Below, piece by piece: positions 6,742 to 16,147 of a stretch of DNA of 35,027 bases (position 1 is the first letter of the stretch; each line of letters opens with the position of its first letter). The notes under the pieces are model-generated. The model was not told where the DNA came from and searched no databases. It worked only from the letters and a program-made list of their open reading frames with translations. The position numbers and the translations under genes were made by a program. Origin of the DNA: Pseudomonadota bacterium (GTDB lineage: Bacteria; Desulfobacterota; WTBG01; CAIYCZ01; CAIRTM01); contig JAHEEI010000007.1 of NCBI GenBank assembly GCA_024640785.1, positions 1 through 35,027 of the forward strand, in the 5' to 3' direction.

Positions 6742-8916
6742 CAGGTCATGCATCATTCTTACAAAGGCAATATTGTCTGAGTGCCCGGTCATATTTGCAG
6801 TAATCTTACCTTTTAGGGGCTGACCCAACAGATAAAGATCTCCAATCATATCGAGTATTTTATGTCTAACAAACTCATTGGGAAATCTCAACTCAGTATT
6901 AACAATTTTTTCATCGTCAATTAATATAAAATTATTAAGCCGCCCTCCACTCGCTAGACCTACCTTATTTAATGCTTCAATATCCTTTAAAAACCCGAAA
7001 GTACGGGCAGGAGCTATCTCATTTTTAAATGTTTCAGGATCATCCATTACAAAAGTATATTCCTGTTTACCAACAGGTTTTGGATAATTGAGCTTATAAT
7101 GAATAGAAAACTTATCCGAAGGTTCAATGACAATATATTTTTGATTGCTCTTTACCTCACCAAGCACATGTTTTTTTGTAACAATTGCTTGTTCCACAGG
7201 TTCATCCTGAATCTCAATACAGGCTTCCTCAATGATATTACAGAAATCTGAGGCTGATCCGTCCATAATAGGCACTTCATTGTTTATTTTGATCATCAGA
7301 TTAGTGATTCCATATGCATGCAGAACAGCAAGCAGATGTTCGATCGTTTTTGCAGCAGAATTTGTATTTTCAAGGCTAGTTGCGTAATCAGTTGAATTCA
7401 CAAAGTCAATATGTGCAGGTATCGTCTCACTGTTTGCAATATTTCCAAATACTATACCGCTGCCGACTGGTAAAGGATTTAATATGAGTCCGGTTTTATC
7501 CCCAGAGTGAAGTCCCCTGCCGCTGAGTACCATGCTTTTCTTAATTGTCTTCTGAAAAATCTCTTCAGACCTGAAATCAGAAGCAAGAAGTATTCCGTAT
7601 TCCTTAATATGATTTATTAAGTTTTTTTCTTTAACATTTAATTTTTCAGCAGTTTTTTTGATATTTTTATCATTTTTACGCAGAAAAAATAACAAATAGT
7701 TTTTCCTCCAGGCAGCTTCAGCTTCTTGCATACTTTTGTATCCTTCATAATAACGGCCAAGATTAAACTGCCGCTCATCTCTTGCAGAAAAAGGGATATC
7801 ATGAGCAGATATATTCGTTGTGGGCACAGAAACTACCAGTTTTTCAATAAGGTTCTTCAGCTCTTTGACATTCCCCAACCAGTCATAATTAACCAATGTT
7901 TCAAGTGCATCATCATCAAAGATCTTTTCTCTAAATCCATATTCTTTGCAGAAAAACTCTAGGAAAAATTGCGAAAGCTCAGGAATATCAGCACGGCGCA
8001 TTCTAAGAGGTGGAACATTTATTGTGCGCGGGATTATCTTAAGCAATTTATCAGTTATTTTTCTGTCGCCTGAATTACGGTCTCTTTCAAGATCAATAAT
8101 TGTGGCAGCAATTATCTTTACCGAAGAGTTACTTTTTTTCATATTCACAAGCTCTTCAGCCAATTTATTCTGGGTTTCATGAGAAAGAAAATCGATTGAA
8201 TCCAGAAAAACGGTTGAATTGGAAGGATCCTTAAGAACTCCATATTTGCGATTCGAATATTTTTTTACTTTTTTTGAGCCGAAAAGTTCTAGATCAAGAT
8301 CCTCTGGTGAGTAAACTGCGCAGTTCAATTTTCTAAAATTTCCTGAATCATTCTTTTTATAATTATGGATGAGACGTGCTATTAGCTCCTTTCCTGTACC
8401 AATCTCACCTTGAAGAAAAATATTTTCAGAGGAAGATGAGACGTTAGGTATTAATTCCTTAATATGTAAAAGTGAGGGCGTTTCACCGAATAGTATCAGT
8501 TCAGCTTCAACAGGAGGAGAAGCATCTACAATCTGTCCGTTTGTGATTCTATGTTTTTCCTTGATTCTTTTAATAACCCCAATAACGCTTTCTATATCAA
8601 ACGGCTTCTCAAGAAAATCAAATGCGCCAAGCTTTACCGCCTGTACAGCAGTTTTAACTGTGCCATGACCGGTCATCATCACTACATTAATACTGGAATC
8701 ATAATCTTTTATCAGTTTTAAAGTTTCTATCCCATCCATTTCTGGCAGCCAGATATCTAGGAATATTGAATCAACATGCTGAGATTTAATTATTTCCAAA
8801 GCTTTTATTCCGTCAGAAGCTGTCAGAACAATATAGCCTTCATCCTCAAGACTGCCTTTTAAAGAATCTAAAATAGCCTTTTCATCATCTACTAGAAGTA
8901 TTACTTTAGTCTTCAT
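6730..8916 (-). CDS. lpxC: NtrX-like response regulator fused to LpxC (UDP-3-O-acyl-GlcNAc deacetylase)
   Basis: One 728-residue frame joins a regulator to the committed enzyme of lipid A synthesis. Residues 1-125 are a receiver domain with D10/D11, phospho-acceptor D54, T82 and K104. Residues about 140-375 resemble a sigma-54 AAA+ domain. Walker A (170-177, GEIGTGKE) is kept, but the GAFTGA loop is replaced by KKVKKYSNR and Walker B reads FLDS instead of FLDE. Residues about 395-445 hold a Fis-type helix-turn-helix. Residues 453-728 are a full-length LpxC with E526/H527, H685/K686/D689 and H712, so the zinc site and catalytic residues are intact. The gene lies 55 bases after the ntrY-like kinase on the same strand. 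AAAGG precedes the ATG. The fusion is seen directly; regulation of the enzyme by phosphorylation is inference. Confidence 0.93.
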   Translation of the reverse strand: MKTKVILLVDDEKAILDSLKGSLEDEGYIVLTASDGIKALEIIKSQHVDSIFLDIWLPEMDGIETLKLIKDYDSSINVVMMTGHGTVKTAVQAVKLGAFDFLEKPFDIESVIGVIKRIKEKHRITNGQIVDASPPVEAELILFGETPSLLHIKELIPNVSSSSENIFLQGEIGTGKELIARLIHNYKKNDSGNFRKLNCAVYSPEDLDLELFGSKKVKKYSNRKYGVLKDPSNSTVFLDSIDFLSHETQNKLAEELVNMKKSNSSVKIIAATIIDLERDRNSGDRKITDKLLKIIPRTINVPPLRMRRADIPELSQFFLEFFCKEYGFREKIFDDDALETLVNYDWLGNVKELKNLIEKLVVSVPTTNISAHDIPFSARDERQFNLGRYYEGYKSMQEAEAAWRKNYLLFFLRKNDKNIKKTAEKLNVKEKNLINHIKEYGILLASDFRSEEIFQKTIKKSMVLSGRGLHSGDKTGLILNPLPVGSGIVFGNIANSETIPAHIDFVNSTDYATSLENTNSAAKTIEHLLAVLHAYGITNLMIKINNEVPIMDGSASDFCNIIEEACIEIQDEPVEQAIVTKKHVLGEVKSNQKYIVIEPSDKFSIHYKLNYPKPVGKQEYTFVMDDPETFKNEIAPARTFGFLKDIEALNKVGLASGGRLNNFILIDDEKIVNTELRFPNEFVRHKILDMIGDLYLLGQPLKGKITANMTGHSDNIAFVRMMHDLTEI

Positions 8917-8971
8917 CTATCCTTTACCTTTCATTAAGAGAATCTGCTTTATTAGATACCCTCAAAAGTAT

Positions 8972-11233
8972 TTATATTGCTGCACCTTCTTTAATCGATG
9001 ACAAGTCTCCGACTGGAAGCTCTATCACAAAGCAGGTACCCTTGCCTTCATTATCACGCACTCTAATATAACCGTTATGATCAGCAATAATATTATTCAC
9101 AATAGCCAGACCAAGTCCTGTGCCGCCTTTTTTCGTAGAAAAATAAGGCTCAAATATCTTTTGTCTGATTTCTTTAGATATTCCAAGCCCGGTATCAGAC
9201 ACTTCAATTGTCACTAACTCTAAATTTTTATCATACTTGGTCTTGACAGTTATGTTCCTATCATTTTCTATAGAGCTTACCGCGTTGTCAAGAAGATTAA
9301 TAATCACTCTCTTAATCTGATCACGGTCAAAATTGAAACTTATATTTTCCTGTTCAATTACCAGGTCAATATTAATATCCTTATGCGCTTCCCGATACAG
9401 AGAAAGGGTCTCGGTAAGAAGCAAATTCAAGTCATTTAAAACAGGGTTAGTAGCAGGCATTCTCGCAAAAGTTGAGAATTCATTGATTAAAATTTTTAAT
9501 TCATCCACTTGGGTAATTATGGTTTTAGTACATTCATCAAATATCTGCTGATCTTCCACAATCTGATTTTTAAACTTCTTTCTCAGCCGCTGGGCAGAAA
9601 GCTTAATTGGAGTTAGAGGGTTTTTGACCTCATGAGCAACGCGTCGCGCAACTTCTTTCCAGGCATATGCTCTTTGGGCCTGCTGAATCTGGGTCAGATC
9701 CTCCGCAACAATAACCAGACCCATATAATTTTCATCTCTATCAAAAAGCATTCTTGACCGGGTAAAAAGAAAGATTGTTTTATGCGAGAAAGAAAGGGTC
9801 AGCTGCTTTTCCATAGCAGTAAAACTGAACTTATTTATTTCATCAATATAATCACTTAAAATATTTAAAGGTTCCTTGTCAAAAACATCCTTATAAGGGC
9901 GTAACAAAACATCATCAATACGGATTTTGAACATTTTCTCAGCATATTTATTAAAAGTGGTGATCAACCCATTATTATCTACTGATACAACTACAGCCGC
10001 AACATTATCAAGGAGTATCTCCATATTTAATCTTCTGTGGTCAAGCTCAGTGATTGTATCTTTAAGGTCATTAGTAGTGGATTCAACTTTTCCCTGACTA
10101 ACTCTAAGATCACTGGTCATCTTGTTAAAAGAATCAATTAAACTTCCGATTTCATCATCTGACGCGGGATCAATTTTAAAATCAAGATTACCCTGGGCAA
10201 CCTGCTGAGTCGCATTTGCAAGTGAACTGATGGGAACAGATATAACCTTAGAAAGATGAAAACCAAACCAGGTCGCAGAAAATATGATAAGCAGGGTTAC
10301 AACAGAAAGGAGTATCACATACATAAATTTAATATCAAATTTACTCAACTTAAGATCCTTGTACTCCATAAACGCCCTTTTTATTGTATCCATCTTGGAG
10401 ACAAGGCTCTGATTTACATAATAATTTACAACAACAGCTCCCACGACATCCTTTTTATTCCAGGTTGACCGAACAGGCACAACGCCTCTGATAATATCAC
10501 TTTTACCAAATGAGTTAACATAGGTGTTTTCCTCACCGTCAAAAGCCAGTTGAACAATATGGGAATCAGGGCTTATGAAACTCTTATCAGGAATCAAGGG
10601 GTTCATTACTTTAAGCAGTTCCTCTCGCTGAGAGGAGAAAACTTCTACCACACCAAGGTTATATTCAACCTGTTTTTCATTCACAAATTTACGTAGTTCA
10701 ACAAGGTTCTCTTCATTTAATAATTTATTATCTGTTATCTTATTACTAATCTGCCGCGCATAATGTAAAGCATTTGATTCAGAGTTTTTATAATAGACCC
10801 TCGAAACTTTTAAAGCTTCTTCCAGAGAAGACTCCACCTTAAAACTGAACCAGTTCTCTATCGTATTAGTTATGAAACCAATTGAAACCCAGAAAAGAAT
10901 CAGAGTTGGAACAAGAGAAAGACCCACAAAAGCAACTACAAGTTTTGTTCTTAATTTTGAACCAAGAACACCCCTTCTTCTTTCAAAAAATAGTTTAACA
11001 ATATTTCTTACTACCAAAAAAACCAAAAGAAGAAGCAAAATAGCATTTGTATTTACCAGTACCAGCACAAGCCAGTTTTGAGGGATAAACTGAGTACTTC
11101 CCTGATTACCGATTAAATATACAAGTAAAGACGTCAGCATAAACGCAAAAAGTATAGCAAATAAAATAACTATGCCTTCCCGCTTACGTCTTATCCTTTC
11201 ATCCACAGGCAATAAAAAAGTTTTTTTCTTCAT
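8972..11233 (-). CDS. ntrY: NtrY-like transmembrane sensor histidine kinase
   Basis: A 753-residue inner-membrane kinase with the NtrY architecture. It has three N-terminal membrane segments (about 20-42, 54-80 and 98-125), a periplasmic sensor region (about 126-300) and a fourth membrane segment (303-330). HAMP (330-382), PAS (about 400-515), the HisKA segment with phospho-acceptor H534 in AHEVKNP, and the HATPase follow. The HATPase has N650 in LLDNA, then DTGLG and GGTGLGLA (679-710). Its partner is almost certainly the receiver-LpxC fusion 55 bases downstream. In other bacteria NtrYX pairs govern nitrogen, redox or envelope responses; the signal here is unknown. The gene diverges from rpmH. 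Confidence 0.92.
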   Translation of the reverse strand: MKKKTFLLPVDERIRRKREGIVILFAILFAFMLTSLLVYLIGNQGSTQFIPQNWLVLVLVNTNAILLLLLVFLVVRNIVKLFFERRRGVLGSKLRTKLVVAFVGLSLVPTLILFWVSIGFITNTIENWFSFKVESSLEEALKVSRVYYKNSESNALHYARQISNKITDNKLLNEENLVELRKFVNEKQVEYNLGVVEVFSSQREELLKVMNPLIPDKSFISPDSHIVQLAFDGEENTYVNSFGKSDIIRGVVPVRSTWNKKDVVGAVVVNYYVNQSLVSKMDTIKRAFMEYKDLKLSKFDIKFMYVILLSVVTLLIIFSATWFGFHLSKVISVPISSLANATQQVAQGNLDFKIDPASDDEIGSLIDSFNKMTSDLRVSQGKVESTTNDLKDTITELDHRRLNMEILLDNVAAVVVSVDNNGLITTFNKYAEKMFKIRIDDVLLRPYKDVFDKEPLNILSDYIDEINKFSFTAMEKQLTLSFSHKTIFLFTRSRMLFDRDENYMGLVIVAEDLTQIQQAQRAYAWKEVARRVAHEVKNPLTPIKLSAQRLRKKFKNQIVEDQQIFDECTKTIITQVDELKILINEFSTFARMPATNPVLNDLNLLLTETLSLYREAHKDINIDLVIEQENISFNFDRDQIKRVIINLLDNAVSSIENDRNITVKTKYDKNLELVTIEVSDTGLGISKEIRQKIFEPYFSTKKGGTGLGLAIVNNIIADHNGYIRVRDNEGKGTCFVIELPVGDLSSIKEGAAI

Positions 11234-11423
11234 AATCTAACTTTTATTTTAAGTTAAGTATTGACCAGTAATAATTGCTTTAAATTATATATAATAACAA
11301 GGATATTTCAATAAACTTTATCAAAATCTATATCTGTTGCGATTAAGCAGTTTAAAAAAATAAAAGTTCAACAAAGTAGATAATAACTAGCATTGGTAAT
11401 TAAATTACATTATTCTAAACATC

Positions 11424-11459
11424 TTGACAATTAAAAGAAATTATGTTCTTCTATACAAT
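11424..11459 (+). promoter_or_regulatory. Possible rpmH promoter region
   Basis: A perfect -35-like TTGACA (11424-11429) is followed by TATACAAT (11452-11459). The 22-base spacing is too long for a standard promoter, so only one element may be used. The 282-base divergent region 11234-11515 is otherwise AT-rich with no gene and no cluster of DnaA boxes. Confidence 0.3.
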
Positions 11460-11515
11460 TAAACAAAACATATTTAAATTGTTCACACATAAATAAGTTA
11501 CATAGGGAGGGAACA

Positions 11516-11653
11516 TTGAGTAAACGAACATTCCAGCCAAGCGTCATTAAAAGAAAACGCACACACGGTTTTTTGCAACGCATGAGCACAAAAGCAGGAC
11601 AAAACGTAATTAAACGAAGAAGAAAAAAAGGCCGTAAAAGTCTAAGTGCATAA
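11516..11653 (+). CDS. rpmH: Large ribosomal subunit protein bL34
   Basis: A 45-residue basic protein beginning (M)[18 protein letters not shown], with the typical L34 core and the [10 protein letters not shown] end. It is a structural protein of the 50S subunit that contacts 23S rRNA. The start is TTG at 11516, preceded by AGGGAGGG (11504-11511) at ideal spacing, and there is no upstream in-frame ATG that fits. It is the first gene of the rpmH-rnpA-yidD-yidC-jag-mnmE run. In many bacteria dnaA lies upstream of rpmH; here the ntrY-like gene does. Confidence 0.95.
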   Translation: MSKRTFQPSVIKRKRTHGFLQRMSTKAGQNVIKRRRKKGRKSLSA

Positions 11654-11685
11654 ACTATACAGTTAATCCATTCAAATTCTATGAC

Positions 11686-12021
11686 ATGTCTAAATTTTCT
11701 TTCAAGAGGAAAGAAAGGATTAAAAAACGAGCTGATTTTTTATCAATTTATAAAAATGGCCAAAACTTTGAAACCAGACATTTTAGAATAACAGTCATGG
11801 CGTGCGAAAGAGAATTTAGACGCTTAGGACTATCCGTTAGTAAAAAAACAGGGGGAGCAGTACAGAGAAACTATGTGAAAAGGCGGTTAAGAGAGTATTT
11901 CAGGCTGAACAAGGAGTTATTTCCAGTCAATAGTGACATAATTATAACAGTAAAACACGGGGCAGCAGATAAATGCTATATTGATATTAAATCGGAACTA
12001 GATAACTTACTCCCTATATAA
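11686..12021 (+). CDS. rnpA: Ribonuclease P protein component
   Basis: A 111-residue basic protein that assists the RNase P RNA in removing tRNA 5' leaders. It shows the N-terminal FKRKERIKKRADF segment, GLSVSKKTGGAV and the RNA-binding signature RNYVKRRLREYFR. The length is normal for the family. It starts 32 bases after rpmH, the standard bacterial neighbour. Confidence 0.95.
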   Translation: MSKFSFKRKERIKKRADFLSIYKNGQNFETRHFRITVMACEREFRRLGLSVSKKTGGAVQRNYVKRRLREYFRLNKELFPVNSDIIITVKHGAADKCYIDIKSELDNLLPI

Positions 12022-12132
12022 TAAGTCCAGCACCTAGCCATATTCCATTACCACTGATACTCACATAAACCTTACTGTCTGAAATCACAAAATATAAGTT
12101 GGCTGGATGATAAAAAAGAGGTCATAAATTTC

Positions 12133-12339
12133 TTGACTAAAAAATTAATTGTCTTAATTAAATACTACAAGAAATTTATCTCACCAATGCTTGGAAGAAA
12201 CTGCCGATTTACACCATCATGTTCAACATACGCAATAGAAGCATATGAAAAATACGGTTTTCTTAAAGCCTCAGCCCTTATAATCTGGCGACTCCTTAGA
12301 TGTCATCCTTTGCACCCTGGCGGATATGATCCAACATAA
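12133..12339 (+). CDS. yidD: Membrane protein insertion efficiency factor YidD
   Basis: A 68-residue YidD family protein that assists YidC in membrane protein insertion at the inner membrane. The family signature is present: YYKKFISPMLGRNCRFTPSCS, then YAIEAYEKYG and a C-terminal LLRCHPLHPGGYDP with the conserved cysteines. It starts with TTG at 12133, and AAGAGG (12116-12121) is the likely ribosome binding site. The 111 bases between rnpA and yidD hold nothing I recognise. In many genomes the two genes overlap. Confidence 0.93.
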   Translation: MTKKLIVLIKYYKKFISPMLGRNCRFTPSCSTYAIEAYEKYGFLKASALIIWRLLRCHPLHPGGYDPT

Positions 12340-12397
12340 ACATACTGATTATTTGATTCTTAAATTTTATAAATAAGCATAGAACTTGGATAAATGA

Positions 12398-14140
12398 ATG
12401 GATAATGAAAAAAGAACGCTCCTTGCAATAACACTATCAATGGTAATCCTTCTGATTTATCAGATTTTCTTTACACCAGAAACCAAAAAACAGGAACTCC
12501 AGAAACCTGTAACGTTAGAAGAAAACATTAAATTATCCACACCTGAGCCAATCATTCCTCCTGAACTGAACACGCAGAAAATAGCCGCAGAGACATCCGA
12601 TAATTACATCCCAACTGACAGGGATACAGACAATATTGTTGTGAACACTAATATGTTAACGGCTGTGATGACTAAATATGGCGCACGGCTTAAAAGTATA
12701 AAACTAAAAAACTACAAGGAAAGGATCAAACCACCCGCAATTATAAAGTTTTTTTCTTCAAAAAATAAAAAACTTGCTTCAGAGGATCTGTCTGAATCAA
12801 AAGAAGTCCTTTATCCCGGGAAAAAAGCTTTTGACATGCCTTTACGCGCTTCATTTATTACTCAGGACGGAACAATTTATCCTGACTCTACCTGGTCAGT
12901 CATCTCCGACGCATCAAATCAGAACCTTAACTTTACTCAGAATAACCCTGGGAAACTTACTATTCAAAAGGTTTTACAGTTCAAAAATGATGATTACAGG
13001 GTCAATTTTACGCTTAAATTCAAAAATGATAGCCAACGGGCTCAAAATGGCAGCGGTTTCGTAGAGTGGGCTGCTCCATTACCCAATGGAAAAAGTGGGG
13101 GCCTATTCAGCGGAGCAGCGATCTCTGATGTTCCCCGTTTTTCATACTTTATTAACAATGAAATTGAAAAGAAGAATCTAACAGACATAGAAGAAGAAAT
13201 CATAATAGAAGGCAAAGTTGCCTGGACAGCTGTGGAAGAGAAATACTTTACTTCCACCTTAGTGCCGCTCAGCGAAAACCCCGCACAGGTACGGGCTTCT
13301 AAAAAAAATGAGGGCACCGTAACCTATAAACTGATATATCCCTCTATTACATTAAACCCCGGAGAAGAAAAAACCTATTCCTTCTTTCTTTATATCGGAC
13401 CGAAGGATATTGACATATTAAGTTCACAAAACGCTTTTCTCGAAAAAACAATTGATTTTGGCTGGTTTGACATAATCGCAAAACCGCTTCTTTTAAGCCT
13501 AAAGTTCTTTTATAAGTATATCGGGAATTATGGTCTTGCGATAATCCTGATAACCATTATCATTAAAATACTTTTCTGGCCACTAGCTAATAAGAGCTTC
13601 AAATCAATGAAAGGCATGCAGAACATACAGCCGGAAATTGCAAAACTTAAAGAGCAGTATGCTGACAACAAGGAAGAGTTTGCAAAACAGCAGATGGCCC
13701 TCTATAAACAGTATAATGTCAACCCCCTTGGCGGCTGTCTCCCGATGCTGCTCCAGATCCCGGTATTTATAGCTCTGTACAGAGTTCTTGCGGATTCAAT
13801 TGAATTAAGGCACGCAGACTTTATATCCTTCTGGATAAATGACCTGTCTGCTAAAGACCCGACATATGTCGCTCCGCTTCTAATGGGAGCTTCCATGTTT
13901 TTGCAGCAGAAAATGACGCCTTCAGCAGCTGATCCTGCCCAAGCAAAAATGATGATGTTCATGCCCTTGATTTTTACCGTAATGTTTTTAAGTTTTCCAT
14001 CCGGACTGGTAATTTACTGGCTATTAAATAACGTACTATCAATTGCTCAGCAACTATATATTAATAAGAAATCAAATGTTCCTGGAGGAAATGAATGCAG
14101 TCCATCGAAACCGAAGCTAAAACAGTCCAAGAAGCAGTAA
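12398..14140 (+). CDS. yidC: Membrane protein insertase YidC
   Basis: A 580-residue insertase and chaperone for inner-membrane proteins. It has an N-terminal anchor (about residues 8-25), a large periplasmic beta-domain typical of Gram-negative YidC (to about 350) and the conserved membrane core. The core begins near ILSLKFFYKYIGNYGLAII and includes NPLGGCLPMLLQIPVFIALY and the final LPSGLVIYW-like LSFPSGLVIYWLLNN. A basic C-terminal tail follows. An ATG four bases upstream runs straight into a stop, so 12398 is the start. The end overlaps jag by 46 bases. Confidence 0.96.
   Translation: MDNEKRTLLAITLSMVILLIYQIFFTPETKKQELQKPVTLEENIKLSTPEPIIPPELNTQKIAAETSDNYIPTDRDTDNIVVNTNMLTAVMTKYGARLKSIKLKNYKERIKPPAIIKFFSSKNKKLASEDLSESKEVLYPGKKAFDMPLRASFITQDGTIYPDSTWSVISDASNQNLNFTQNNPGKLTIQKVLQFKNDDYRVNFTLKFKNDSQRAQNGSGFVEWAAPLPNGKSGGLFSGAAISDVPRFSYFINNEIEKKNLTDIEEEIIIEGKVAWTAVEEKYFTSTLVPLSENPAQVRASKKNEGTVTYKLIYPSITLNPGEEKTYSFFLYIGPKDIDILSSQNAFLEKTIDFGWFDIIAKPLLLSLKFFYKYIGNYGLAIILITIIIKILFWPLANKSFKSMKGMQNIQPEIAKLKEQYADNKEEFAKQQMALYKQYNVNPLGGCLPMLLQIPVFIALYRVLADSIELRHADFISFWINDLSAKDPTYVAPLLMGASMFLQQKMTPSAADPAQAKMMMFMPLIFTVMFLSFPSGLVIYWLLNNVLSIAQQLYINKKSNVPGGNECSPSKPKLKQSKKQ
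12533..12541 (+). other. Single perfect DnaA-box match inside yidC
   Basis: TTATCCACA matches the E. coli DnaA box consensus exactly but lies alone within coding sequence. It is recorded because this gene neighbourhood is often near oriC. By itself it does not indicate an origin. Confidence 0.2.
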
Positions 14141-14745
14141 TAATAGCATGCGATAAGCTTAAGACAACAGAAGAAAACCTTAACATTGAGATTATCGAAA
14201 ACCCATCAAGTAAACTATTCTCAATATTTTCCAATAAAAAAGCGAGGATCAAAGCAACGCTGTTAAATACAGATACCAAATTAAACTTGAATGGCTCTTT
14301 GGAAAAATTAAAGGATATTCTTGAAAATATCGTAAAGGGAATCGACTCCAATGCCTACGTTAAAGTCAATACGGATGAAGAAGAACCTGTTCTTAATATT
14401 ATTGCTGACGGAAGTGGTCTTTTTATAGGCAAAAAAGGTATGACTTTAACAGCCCTTCAGTTTATTTTAAACAAAATCAGATTAAATAAGTTAAAGGATT
14501 TACCGCATATTTCAGTTGACTCTGAGTCATACCGTTCCCGGCATAAAAATTTAATAATCGCTCTTGCAAAACGATTAAGTGAAAAATCAAGGAAACGCAA
14601 TGGTCCGGTATCAACAAATCCGCTTAATTCTTCTGATAGAAGGATTGTTCATATGGAGCTGAAAAATGATTCTGCGCTTACCACCTGGAGCAAAGGTGAA
14701 GGTAATTTAAAAAGAGTTATTATCGCACCTAAAAAACAGCCTTAA
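14095..14745 (+). CDS. jag: Jag/KhpB (SpoIIIJ-associated) RNA-binding protein
   Basis: A 216-residue cytosolic RNA-binding protein with three domains in order. A Jag-N domain (about 1-55, QSIETEAKTVQEAV...) comes first. A KH domain follows with the GLFIGKKGMTLTALQ loop (about 108-125). Last is an R3H domain (about 145-213) including DRRIVHMEL and the K-rich end. The family links RNA binding with cell-envelope and division control and is usually encoded after yidC. GGAGG (14084-14088) fixes the start inside the end of yidC. mnmE begins six bases after its stop. Confidence 0.94.
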   Translation: MQSIETEAKTVQEAVIIACDKLKTTEENLNIEIIENPSSKLFSIFSNKKARIKATLLNTDTKLNLNGSLEKLKDILENIVKGIDSNAYVKVNTDEEEPVLNIIADGSGLFIGKKGMTLTALQFILNKIRLNKLKDLPHISVDSESYRSRHKNLIIALAKRLSEKSRKRNGPVSTNPLNSSDRRIVHMELKNDSALTTWSKGEGNLKRVIIAPKKQP

Positions 14746-14751
14746 CTGAAA

Positions 14752-16134
14752 ATGTACCACAAAGACACCATATCTGCCATATCAACTCCTGTAGCAACAG
14801 GCGCAATTGGAATAATCAGAATAAGCGGCACTGAGACTTTAAAAATCATATCACGTATCTTTGTTTCAAATAAGTTTAACTTCAATTCACCTGTATCACA
14901 CCACCTTTACTACGGAACCATAATAGATTTAGATGACAAGTCAGATATTGATTCAGTACTCGTTGCCTACATGAAAAGCCCTCACTCATATACGGGTGAA
15001 GATATTATTGAAATTAACTGCCATAGCGGAATGGTTGTCTTAAATAAAATATTAAGTAATATTCTAAAGTGCGGAGCACGTCTTGCAGAACCCGGTGAGT
15101 TTACTAAGAGAGCCTTTTTAAACGGCCGAATTGACCTCACTCAGGCTGAATCAATAATTGATATAGTCAATTCAAAAACTGAAGCCAGCCTTAAAATTGC
15201 AGCAAAACATTATCAGGGATTACTTGCCGATAAACTGCGTGCTGTAAAAAGTGATATGATTGATATTCGGTCATTACTTGAAGCAACAATTGATTTTTCT
15301 GAAGATGAAAATGAGATAATGTCACAGGACAACCTATTGATTAAAAATAAAAAAATCTCTGATTCCATAAAGGCATTAATATCAACCTATAATGAAGCAA
15401 ATATTTACAGATCAGGAATAAAAGCAGCAATTATAGGAAAACCAAACGTGGGGAAATCAAGCCTTTTAAACTCAATTCTGGCTGATAACAGAGCAATTGT
15501 AACATCCCTCCCTGGAACAACGCGTGATACGATCAATGAAACTATAAATATAAAAGGAATTCCTGTTAATATCATAGATACCGCTGGCATAGGACACACC
15601 AGTGATGAAATTGAAAAAATAGGAATTGATAAAACCTTAACCATGATTAAAGATGCGGATATCCTCTTACTCGTTTTTGACGGAAGCAGTGAACTTGACA
15701 TTTTGGATCAAAACATAATAGACAGCCTCCCGGATAAAAAAGCAATTGCCGTAATTAATAAATCTGATTTGCACCACATCTTAAATAATGACGTTATCAA
15801 ATCAATTCACAATTTTACAAGTGTTATTTCAGTATCAGCACTTTATAATCAAGGCATTGAAAAACTAAAATCAGAGATCCATAATAATATTATTGTTACA
15901 GACTTTGACATATCAAATAACATCTTAATATCAAACATGCGTCACAAGACCTTGCTGGAGAAAACATTAAAATCTATTGAACTCGTACAGAAAGCATTAA
16001 ATGAATCGGTCTCTCCGGAATTAATCGCTGTTGACCTACAGGCAGCACTAAACTCCTTAGGCGAAATAACAGGAGAAACAACTACTGAAGACATTCTGAA
16101 TAATATTTTTTTAAGGTTCTGTATCGGTAAATAA
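14752..16134 (+). CDS. mnmE: tRNA uridine-5-carboxymethylaminomethyl modification GTPase MnmE
   Basis: A 460-residue GTPase that, with MnmG, modifies the wobble uridine of several tRNAs. It has an N-terminal folate-binding domain, a helical domain and an inserted G domain. The G domain carries GKPNVGKSS (from about 229), DTAG, and NKSD. The protein ends in the family's conserved FCIGK with the functional cysteine. Length is normal. MnmG, usually next in order, is not in the window. Confidence 0.96.
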   Translation: MYHKDTISAISTPVATGAIGIIRISGTETLKIISRIFVSNKFNFNSPVSHHLYYGTIIDLDDKSDIDSVLVAYMKSPHSYTGEDIIEINCHSGMVVLNKILSNILKCGARLAEPGEFTKRAFLNGRIDLTQAESIIDIVNSKTEASLKIAAKHYQGLLADKLRAVKSDMIDIRSLLEATIDFSEDENEIMSQDNLLIKNKKISDSIKALISTYNEANIYRSGIKAAIIGKPNVGKSSLLNSILADNRAIVTSLPGTTRDTINETINIKGIPVNIIDTAGIGHTSDEIEKIGIDKTLTMIKDADILLLVFDGSSELDILDQNIIDSLPDKKAIAVINKSDLHHILNNDVIKSIHNFTSVISVSALYNQGIEKLKSEIHNNIIVTDFDISNNILISNMRHKTLLEKTLKSIELVQKALNESVSPELIAVDLQAALNSLGEITGETTTEDILNNIFLRFCIGK

Positions 16135-16147
16135 TAAGCCTCTCAAC

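Noticed and set aside
12533-12541. Perfect DnaA box near rpmH-yidC as evidence of oriC
   Set aside because: It is a lone copy inside the yidC coding sequence, with no second box, AT-rich unwinding repeat or dnaA/dnaN gene nearby.
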